Source: Saprospiraceae bacterium
GTDB taxonomy: Bacteria > Bacteroidota > Bacteroidia > Chitinophagales > Saprospiraceae
Reading direction: 5' to 3'
Assembly: GCA_020436955.1 (NCBI GenBank)
Contig: JAGQWW010000204.1
Coordinates: forward strand, 1 to 5,525
DNA length: 5,525 nucleotides
Shown here: in pieces, positions 1-5,525 of the stretch
Layout: every line of letters starts with the position of its first letter
How positions within the stretch are numbered: position 1 is the first letter of the stretch
Notes under the pieces: generated by a model
Seen by the model: only the letters and a program-made list of their open reading frames with translations
Database searches by the model: none
Told to the model about the DNA's origin: nothing
Made by a program: the position numbers and the translations under genes

Positions 1-29
1 AAATGGGGTGAGGAGCTGGATGAAGGGGA

Positions 30-98
30 AATGGGGGAATGGATGAATGGGTAAATGGGTTAATGGGTTAATGGGTTAATGGGTTAATGGGTTAATGG
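30..98. repeat. Octamer tandem repeat, unit AATGGGTT (about 8.6 copies)
   Basis: On the plus strand, five exact copies of AATGGGTT run head to tail from 54 to 93, followed by a partial AATGG (94-98). Three diverged copies precede them in the same register: AATGGGGG (30-37), AATGGATG (38-45) and AATGGGTA (46-53). Copies become less regular toward the left edge, as expected if the exact copies are the most recent expansion or the most homogenised. The array lies outside any open reading frame, so copy-number change would not shift a reading frame. Confidence 0.93.
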
Positions 99-127
99 AA
101 TGTACGGTTTACGATTTACAATGTACG
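99..127. repeat. Direct repeat AATGTACG flanking related short units
   Basis: AATGTACG occurs at 99-106 and again at 120-127. Between them lie GTTTACG (107-113) and ATTTAC (114-119), which resemble shortened or altered versions of the same unit. On the minus strand this reads CGTACATT, GTAAAT, CGTAAAC, CGTACATT. The block joins the octamer and heptamer arrays without a gap. No coding or RNA function is apparent. Confidence 0.7.
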
Positions 128-160
128 AATACCAAAACCGAATACCGAACACCGAATACC
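126..160. repeat. Heptamer repeat, unit CGAATAC, abutting the stop codon
   Basis: On the plus strand CGAATAC occurs at 126-132, 139-145 and 153-159, with a one-base variant CGAACAC at 146-152 and a diverged six-base unit CAAAAC at 133-138. Each CGAATAC copy is followed by C, and the last of these (160) is the final base of the propeller gene's stop codon read in reverse. The array therefore begins exactly where translation ends. Confidence 0.85.
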
Positions 161-1611
161 TAGTCAACCTTTGTGAACTTGCTTACTAGCACCTTATCCT
201 TGGTTTCTATTTTTAGGATATAGGCACCTTCCGGAAGATCTCCTACTTCGATATTATCTGCATTTAATTGGTTTTGCAGGAAAAGTTTTCCTTCCAGGTT
301 ATAGATGAATACCTCTCCATTTAATGGGCCTTCGAGATGCAGCACATCCTTGACAGGGTTTGGGAAAATGGTTAAGGGTTCGATTTTTTGCTGTTCGTCA
401 GTCGAAACCAGGATATAAGGATACAAATAAATTTTTCCTGCATCATTAAAGGTGGAATCCTCTTGTGGTGCGCCTACTAAAACATTTTCTACCAATTCAG
501 AAATGGCGAGTTCAGACCCATATTTTTCACCCGGCATACTCCCAGAAAACTCGCCAGATAAATTCCAATTAGTTCTTCCTGCATAATCAGTGAACACATT
601 CATATATCCCGGCTTTGTATTGCCCTGTGGAGCCCCTACAATTAATATCTGGCCATGAATCACAATATTCAAATCTGTTCCAAAGAGGTCACCGGGTTCT
701 TCACCCTGGAGGTCATTGTAAAGTTGGACCCAATTAGTACCATTTAACTTATATGTCTTTACTACACCTTTTGTACCTTCTGCTATGGGCATTCCTACTA
801 CAAATCGGTCATTATGGTAGGTGATGTCAAACTTTATCCCAAATCCTGTTAGCGGTTCCGGGCCTTCCAAATCATCGTATGCCAGTTGCCATTCACTGCC
901 GTTCCATTCAAAAAATCGAATTCTTCCATTTTTATTTACACCTACGTTATTGCCGGGTTCTCCAATAATTACCAATGGCTGGGTACGGCTTATCTTGACA
1001 TGATATCCGGTTAGGTCATTATCATTCAGCCCTACAATTGGCTCTCCCCTAAGCTCCCAGTCAACACCTGTCCAAGTATAAATTCGAACCTCTCCTTTAT
1101 TTTCACCATTGGCTGATGCATACGGGGCACCTACTACAATCATATTTCCGGTAACTTTCATGGCAACGGTTTTCCCAAATTGGCATCCAATTTCAGGACC
1201 CTGAATATCTGATCCTTTTTGCTCCCACTCTTCAATATCCTCTTTCCATTCATAGACCCGAACCAATCCTCGGTTATTGTCATATGCAGGCATCCCCACA
1301 ACCATTTGATCCCCTTCTAAATCGAAAACTTCCCCAAATCCAACATTAGGTATGTCACCATAAATTGGCGCACCAAATTCCCTTAAATCAAAGTTGATAT
1401 AATCGTACAATTGAATTTTCCCGACCACTTCACCATTCTGGGTACCGCCCGGAGAACCAACTGCAAATTTGTAGGGGAAACCATGGTCGACAAAAGCGCC
1501 CAATCTTTCATTGGGTGCTAAACCATTTCGAGTTTCGATAGGAGTCGGAGTCTGAGCAAAAGCATATTGGCCAAATCCAACAGCAAAAAGCATTAAAAGA
1601 ATCGTTTTCAT
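160..1611 (-). CDS. Secreted seven-repeat FG-GAP-like beta-propeller protein with T9SS type A sorting domain
   Basis: Begins at ATG (1611) and stops at TAG. Residues 1-19 form a Sec signal peptide, with likely cleavage AFA|Q. Seven repeats of about 50 residues follow (near 34, 89, 141, 200, 254, 307 and 361). Most carry an FG-like start, a VVGxP core strand (VVGMP, VVGAP, IIGEP, VVGMP, IVGAP, LVGAP), a GxVxxY strand and a W-rich strand, as in FG-GAP/integrin-alpha-like propellers. Seven units fit one closed propeller. The usual DxDxDG calcium loops are not evident. Residues 412-483 match the T9SS C-terminal domain: FPNPV near 416, a VFIYNLEGK strand and GAYILKI near the end. The protein should therefore cross the outer membrane and be anchored or released at the surface. 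Ligand unknown; adhesion or protein binding is inferred from the fold. The gene starts 53 bases after the upstream gene ends, so co-transcription is possible. Confidence 0.9.
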   Translation of the reverse strand: MKTILLMLFAVGFGQYAFAQTPTPIETRNGLAPNERLGAFVDHGFPYKFAVGSPGGTQNGEVVGKIQLYDYINFDLREFGAPIYGDIPNVGFGEVFDLEGDQMVVGMPAYDNNRGLVRVYEWKEDIEEWEQKGSDIQGPEIGCQFGKTVAMKVTGNMIVVGAPYASANGENKGEVRIYTWTGVDWELRGEPIVGLNDNDLTGYHVKISRTQPLVIIGEPGNNVGVNKNGRIRFFEWNGSEWQLAYDDLEGPEPLTGFGIKFDITYHNDRFVVGMPIAEGTKGVVKTYKLNGTNWVQLYNDLQGEEPGDLFGTDLNIVIHGQILIVGAPQGNTKPGYMNVFTDYAGRTNWNLSGEFSGSMPGEKYGSELAISELVENVLVGAPQEDSTFNDAGKIYLYPYILVSTDEQQKIEPLTIFPNPVKDVLHLEGPLNGEVFIYNLEGKLFLQNQLNADNIEVGDLPEGAYILKIETKDKVLVSKFTKVD

Positions 1612-1664
1612 AAGCTGCTTTTAAATAGTATTTGAATTCTTCAAAAATACTTCATCCCAAAAGC
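1612..1664 (-). promoter_or_regulatory. Intergenic AT-rich hairpin with -7-like element
   Basis: This 53-base gap holds an inverted repeat: AGTATTTGAA (1627-1636) pairs with TTCAAAAATACT (1640-1651) across a three-base loop, with a two-base bulge. An outer pair, GCTTTT (1617-1622) and AAAAGC (1659-1664), could extend it. On the minus strand the right arm contains TATTTTTG (1642-1649), which fits the Bacteroidota -7 consensus TAnnTTTG, but no TTTG lies at the usual upstream distance. There is no T-tract, so a strong intrinsic terminator is unlikely. It could be a weak internal promoter, an mRNA processing or attenuation hairpin, or chance in AT-rich DNA. Confidence 0.35.
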
Positions 1665-4600
1665 TTATTCCTTCAATTTAAAAAGTAAATGTGTCTCCTC
1701 GCTTTCAATTATCTTAAGCATGAAGGTTTTTAAATCTTTATAATCTGAAACGGGGAAATTTTGCCTCTTAACCTGGTATTGTCTGTTGACAAGAATTTTA
1801 TTTGGCGCCGGTTGCTCAAAATTGAGCTTGTATTGAATTCCTTTGAAAGAGAGCTCTACATTCTGGGGCAATTCGGTAAGCTCCAAGTCAGTGTCCACCT
1901 CGATGGTCAGCTTATCAAAATAAAAATCGTAGGGTTCGTAGGTGATAAAATTGACCGGAGTAGTTCTTTCTTCCAGGTTAAAAGCCTGACTTTTAGCTAA
2001 AACATCTGAAAATGGAATCTTTAGGGAACGAAATTTCCCCATTTTCATTCCAGCATTATCAACGCTGAAAGTATATTCATATTCAACTGAATCAATCCTG
2101 TATTCCAGTGACTTGAAAGAAAGTGACTTCATAGTTACCTGACTATTAAAATCATTACTTACTGCTTCCTCGAAAACCTCAAGCTTTTCCTTTTCACCTA
2201 ATTGGCTATAAGTGTCAACCAGATCGCCGGCACCAACTCCATATTTTACAGCTACCTTTTCCACCTCCAGATTTCCATCTTTATCCAGCTGGTAAGTACC
2301 TTTTCTTTTTACACCACTTTTATAACCCTTATTCCATTGTAAGTATTCCAGTTCATTTTTCACAGTTGTATTACCAAAGGGAATTTCAAGAATGGGCGCA
2401 TCATAGTGGTACTCTTTCAAATACCCAAAAGGTAAAAATTGATCGGTCAACTCAAGATAAATTGGTTCATTATCAACATTTACCTTTACGATACAATGGT
2501 TGAAATTTGGAGAAGGAACTGTTACGGAATGTTTTCCCTTGTCTGCTGTCTTTATCAAAACAAGGTTACAATCCAATCCGGCCTCCCTTGCCATAGCAGC
2601 ATATAAGGTTGACATGTCTTTACAATCGCCCAACCTGCTATGATATACGTTTGAAGCTTTTTGGGGGATAAAATTACTTTGCCTGAAGTCAATTGAACTG
2701 TATTGAATACTGCTGGTAACAAAATGGTAGATCGCCTCTGCTTTTTCTTTATCAGATAGGTTTTTACCTTCAAAAAGATCTTTAACCAAGGAAGAAACCG
2801 TAAGGTCCTGACTAGCTTGATAGGTGGACAAATCTTTGTACCAGTCAATTATTTTTTGCCAAGAAGGTGTTACAGTAATAAAGATGGATGAAGCCAAATC
2901 CATAAATGGCATTTGAAGCGGTTCATCTTTAATAATGGTGGGGTTTTCCACCTTCCAGCTTCTCTTTGTAATTCCCTCAATTTTCGAAATTTCGGGTTGT
3001 AAATCTGTGTTTACATTCTTGACATAAATATCAAGGCCATCTTCCGTGTAAACGTTGAATTCAGATTTATACCAGGGGTACATGCTGTTAATAGAATAAC
3101 TGTCATAAACCAAAGGAGATGATTTGCCACCATTGTATTGTCTAGAAGCATATCTGATATAAACATAATCTCCTACCTCCAGATTAGTAAATACCCTGGC
3201 GTTTCCATTTACCTCAGCTGAAATGGTGCTGCCATCAGCCTTAATGGCTTTTGACTCCTGCACTATAAAATACTCAGTCGAAGTATTATTAAAGGTCCAT
3301 TTTTGCAAATCATTTATCGCTTCCTCGGTATTAATTTTTAAAATATAGGTCCTAATTGAAGCATTCGCAGTGTTTTTGTAAACAAAAATGTCCTTATGAT
3401 CAAAAACAATATCATAAGGCTTCTTTACTTCCGTGGTAAAATTCTTTTTATAATCCTCGATCATGCTCATATGATCAGGCTTTTGGACCAATTCAAATAG
3501 TCTTTTTTGCCCTTTTAAAGCTCTAAGTTCTTCCTGGTCCTCAAAATTAAATGGAAAGTAGTTGATGCTTTTTTCGTAAGCTTTTACAGCCATTTCAGTT
3601 TTTCCGGTAAGCTGGTACAGTTCGCCCAGATTGGTGTATACCTCATTATCGGATGGTCTGTTTTTAATAATTTTCAAATAATAGCTTTCAGCTGAATCAT
3701 ATTCTTTCTTCCCTATATACAGGTCTGCCAATTTATTGTAAGCATTCCAATCTGAAGGTACAAGTTCGATTACCCTTTTTAAAAGTTCAATAGCTTCATC
3801 TACATCCCCCTGGTCTTTCAGGTTATCGGCAAGCGTAATTAGTATCGAATAATCGAAGTTATCATCCAAAAATGTTTCAAGCACTGCATTTGCTCCTTTT
3901 GCGTCATTGTAGAGATCTTTCGTGATCTTATACTTCAGGGTCAACCACAGCAAATTAGACGGGTCTCTTCGGTACTCATTTTCTATCAATCGAACTAATG
4001 ATTCATAATCACCATCATTTTCATAGATGGCCAACTTATACAATTTGTTTTGGTCAGCACTTGGGTATAGCTCTTTATATCGTTCAGCCTTTTGTAAAAA
4101 TGCAGCCTTTTCACCCTCATCTTGTATATCCTTGATCTCAAGTTCCATGATGACTTTGGCTTCCGGATACAAGGACTTGAGGCGTCCATAATAATAGGCA
4201 ACCTTTGTATTATTATCCATTCCATTGTAAAGGATATTTAGCTCCCCGATTACCAGGAAATTATCCTTGTGATCCTTTTCCATCTCCAACAAAATTTCCT
4301 CTGTCTTTGAATGCATTCTGGTACGACCATATGCTTTGGCCAACATGTAAGGATACAACGGATCTGCAGGATTAGCTTCTTTCAACTTCTCCAATTCCCG
4401 TATAGCGAAAAACGGAGTTGAGGTTATTGGAACGTTACTGTATTTTTGGTAAGGTTTGAAAAAGGGTTGATTTGGGAACTCAAGGAGATTATGGTTTAAA
4501 TCTGTAAGGCGAACACAAAAATTCTCATAACTAGTTTCAAAATCTCCCAGCTGAATGAGAATACGATTGGTTCCTTTTTGAAATTGAAGTTTGAAAGTAA

Positions 4601-5426
4601 AAAAGTCCATTTCTGTAGTCAGTGCATATTCCTCCGCATGGACCAGTTGGTCATTGACCCAAAGTTTGAGCACTCCGGAATAGCCCAGCTTTAACAATAC
4701 ATCCATAGCCTCAGGAGCATCTACAAAGGTTTGAGCATATAGGAGGTAATTTGATTCTGGAAAGAAACTCCTTCCGGTAATGTATCCGTCCACATCATTT
4801 AGCGGTGGATCAAACCAACTAACCTTTGCCCCATATTTAGAAGCAAAACTGCCGGACTTTTCCGGATTTTGAAGCGGACCAAAATCCTTATCAAATCCGG
4901 CATTCATTACATTATCAAATGGGCCGACAAATGACCAGTTATAAAGCTGACCAATCTGTTCATGGTATTTTTTACTCCGTTTCTCATCAAAGCTTTTCAG
5001 ATAATGGAATCCTAGATAATAATCAACAGCACCATCCAATTTCCCTTTAACTGTTTCATTCTCATCCAGTTCTTTAAGTAGGTCTAATTGATTTTCTGAC
5101 AATTTGGATGCTTGTCCGGCTACAAAATCACTGCGCCAAAATGCAAACATAGCCGGATAAGGATTTTTTTCTTTTTTCCGGTAATATTCAAATTCCGTTT
5201 TGGCCCTGTCTTCATTGCCATTTATATCAGAAATTATCGCAAGCATCAAGTGGGCATTAGCCTCATCTACACCTGAAGAAGAGGCATCCCGAAAATGGCG
5301 AAAGGCTTGTTTAATATCTGCTTTATCCAGGGCATCCCAACCCTGTTGATAGGAGGTCTGGCCAATAATAGAAGCAAAACTGAAAAATTGAAATAGGAAA
5401 AAGAATGGAAAGATTTTAATTTTCAT
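1665..5426 (-). CDS. Exported TPR / jelly-roll / DUF3857 / transglutaminase-like multidomain protein
   Basis: I chose ATG at 5426 (1253 aa) because it starts directly at a signal peptide (MKIKIF, then a Phe-rich core to IIG|Q near 22). Domains in order: a TPR-like segment (26-87); a jelly-roll, galactose-binding-like domain (162-310; WSFVGPF at the start, then GVLKLWVND and GTNRILIQLGD); degenerate helical repeats (338-520); three canonical TPRs (525-627); DUF3857 (672-830); a transglutaminase-like domain (884-1000); and a beta-rich DUF3858-like C-terminus (1040-1253). The catalytic triad appears intact: Cys935 in RLGDCKDMS, His977 in NFNHC and Asp995 in ELTDQ. There is no lipobox cysteine and no T9SS C-terminal domain, so a periplasmic location is most likely. 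Family members are thought to act as cysteine peptidases or amide-bond-modifying enzymes, but the substrate is unknown. At 1253 residues it is much longer than a minimal DUF3857-transglutaminase protein; the extra half is binding or scaffold domains. Confidence 0.9.
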   Translation of the reverse strand: MKIKIFPFFFLFQFFSFASIIGQTSYQQGWDALDKADIKQAFRHFRDASSSGVDEANAHLMLAIISDINGNEDRAKTEFEYYRKKEKNPYPAMFAFWRSDFVAGQASKLSENQLDLLKELDENETVKGKLDGAVDYYLGFHYLKSFDEKRSKKYHEQIGQLYNWSFVGPFDNVMNAGFDKDFGPLQNPEKSGSFASKYGAKVSWFDPPLNDVDGYITGRSFFPESNYLLYAQTFVDAPEAMDVLLKLGYSGVLKLWVNDQLVHAEEYALTTEMDFFTFKLQFQKGTNRILIQLGDFETSYENFCVRLTDLNHNLLEFPNQPFFKPYQKYSNVPITSTPFFAIRELEKLKEANPADPLYPYMLAKAYGRTRMHSKTEEILLEMEKDHKDNFLVIGELNILYNGMDNNTKVAYYYGRLKSLYPEAKVIMELEIKDIQDEGEKAAFLQKAERYKELYPSADQNKLYKLAIYENDGDYESLVRLIENEYRRDPSNLLWLTLKYKITKDLYNDAKGANAVLETFLDDNFDYSILITLADNLKDQGDVDEAIELLKRVIELVPSDWNAYNKLADLYIGKKEYDSAESYYLKIIKNRPSDNEVYTNLGELYQLTGKTEMAVKAYEKSINYFPFNFEDQEELRALKGQKRLFELVQKPDHMSMIEDYKKNFTTEVKKPYDIVFDHKDIFVYKNTANASIRTYILKINTEEAINDLQKWTFNNTSTEYFIVQESKAIKADGSTISAEVNGNARVFTNLEVGDYVYIRYASRQYNGGKSSPLVYDSYSINSMYPWYKSEFNVYTEDGLDIYVKNVNTDLQPEISKIEGITKRSWKVENPTIIKDEPLQMPFMDLASSIFITVTPSWQKIIDWYKDLSTYQASQDLTVSSLVKDLFEGKNLSDKEKAEAIYHFVTSSIQYSSIDFRQSNFIPQKASNVYHSRLGDCKDMSTLYAAMAREAGLDCNLVLIKTADKGKHSVTVPSPNFNHCIVKVNVDNEPIYLELTDQFLPFGYLKEYHYDAPILEIPFGNTTVKNELEYLQWNKGYKSGVKRKGTYQLDKDGNLEVEKVAVKYGVGAGDLVDTYSQLGEKEKLEVFEEAVSNDFNSQVTMKSLSFKSLEYRIDSVEYEYTFSVDNAGMKMGKFRSLKIPFSDVLAKSQAFNLEERTTPVNFITYEPYDFYFDKLTIEVDTDLELTELPQNVELSFKGIQYKLNFEQPAPNKILVNRQYQVKRQNFPVSDYKDLKTFMLKIIESEETHLLFKLKE

Positions 5427-5447
5427 TTTAGTCTTTTTTTGAACAGC

Positions 5448-5455
5448 CAAATATA
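5448..5455 (-). promoter_or_regulatory. Candidate Bacteroidota -7 promoter element
   Basis: On the minus strand the sequence reads TATATTTG, an exact fit to TAnnTTTG, ending 21 bases before the ATG at 5426. No clear TTTG or TTG -33 element lies at the expected spacing; the nearest T-rich run (GTTTC) is a poor match. The short A-rich leader after it (TTCAAAAAAAGACTAAA) is typical of genes in this phylum, which rarely use a strong Shine-Dalgarno sequence. If real, it drives the transglutaminase-like gene and perhaps the propeller gene behind it. Confidence 0.45.
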
Positions 5456-5480
5456 TATCATTTGAAAATAAGAAACTTGA

Positions 5481-5510
5481 TTTCCCCTGATTAGGGAATT
5501 TCAGGGAAAA
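5481..5510. repeat. Imperfect inverted repeat upstream of the promoter
   Basis: TTTCCCCTGA (5481-5490) and TCAGGGAAAA (5501-5510) pair across a ten-base spacer with a single bulged C. It lies about 25 bases upstream of the -7-like element. In the minus direction it is followed, after a few bases, by a T-rich but interrupted stretch (TTTCTTATTTT). It could therefore be a weak terminator of a gene beyond the window or an operator for the downstream promoter. The window ends 15 bases further on, so the upstream context is missing. Confidence 0.35.
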
Positions 5511-5525
5511 AATCAACAAAATCTG

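Larger units (their letters stand above)
1..159. repeat. Non-coding mosaic of short tandem repeats downstream of the propeller gene
   Basis: This stretch contains no credible gene. Read away from the propeller gene on the minus strand, it has three blocks in order: a heptamer block (GTATTCG type, 126-159), a mixed 6-8-mer block (CGTACATT, GTAAAT, CGTAAAC, CGTACATT; 99-127) and an octamer block (AACCCATT type, 30-98). Bases 1-29 are G-rich, with one octamer-like copy (AATGGGGT at 2-9), and look like a decayed extension. The array starts at the base next to the stop codon, so it forms the 3' untranslated region. No conventional hairpin-plus-T-tract terminator is visible. The left edge is cut by the window, so the full length is unknown. 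Confidence 0.85.

Noticed and set aside
1..160. CRISPR array or phase-variation tract.
   Set aside because: Units are only 6-8 bases with no spacers, so it is not CRISPR. The array lies after a stop codon and not within a gene or between promoter elements, so no on/off switch of a visible gene follows.
821..1003. Plus-strand open frame of 60 codons.
   Set aside because: It lies wholly antisense within the propeller repeats, shows no recognisable motif, and is explained by the coding constraint of the real gene.
1761..2000. Plus-strand open frame of 79 codons.
   Set aside because: It is antisense to the C-terminal domain of the long gene and has no domain or signal of its own.
2555..2848. 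Minus-strand open frame of 97 codons in another frame.
   Set aside because: It overlaps the catalytic domain coding sequence, where the main frame shows clear conserved motifs. The alternative product looks like random Lys/Leu-rich sequence.
3995..4225. Minus-strand open frame of 76 codons in another frame.
   Set aside because: It overlaps the helical-repeat region of the long gene, and its Met/Ile/Lys-rich product has no recognisable features.
5427..5519. N-terminal extension of the transglutaminase-like protein by 31 residues from position 5519.
   Set aside because: It would start at a TTG codon, place a charged, non-signal sequence ahead of a good signal peptide, and run through the dyad and the -7-like element. 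The ATG at 5426 fits better.

Overview
The window looks like Bacteroidota chromosomal DNA. It is AT-rich. One protein ends in a type IX secretion (T9SS) sorting domain of the PNP...GxY type, the other is a DUF3857/transglutaminase-like exoprotein, neither gene has a clear Shine-Dalgarno sequence, and the likely promoter has the TAnnTTTG -7 form of this phylum. A free-living Cytophagia- or Saprospiria-like organism is a reasonable guess, but the genus cannot be read from the sequence.

Layout: both genes lie on the minus strand, so transcription runs from high to low coordinates. At the right end (5427-5525) is a leader with an imperfect inverted repeat and a TATATTTG -7-like element. Next comes a long gene (5426 to 1665, 1253 aa) for an exported protein with an N-terminal TPR-like segment, a jelly-roll (galactose-binding-like) domain, more TPRs, DUF3857, an intact Cys-His-Asp transglutaminase-like domain and a DUF3858-like C-terminus. 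After a 53-base gap with an AT-rich hairpin and a second -7-like element comes a gene (1611 to 160, 483 aa) for a secreted protein with seven FG-GAP-like propeller repeats and a T9SS sorting domain. Its stop codon abuts a non-coding mosaic of three kinds of short tandem repeat (1-159). The octamer block there carries regularly spaced GGG tracts with G-quadruplex potential.

The short gap and shared strand suggest the two genes may be co-transcribed, the first product staying in the periplasm and the second being exported to the cell surface by T9SS. Any functional partnership is inference. There are no RNA genes, insertion sequences, CRISPR arrays or phage genes. The most distinctive features are the repeat mosaic and the multidomain transglutaminase-like protein. 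Nothing here proves a new biological system.
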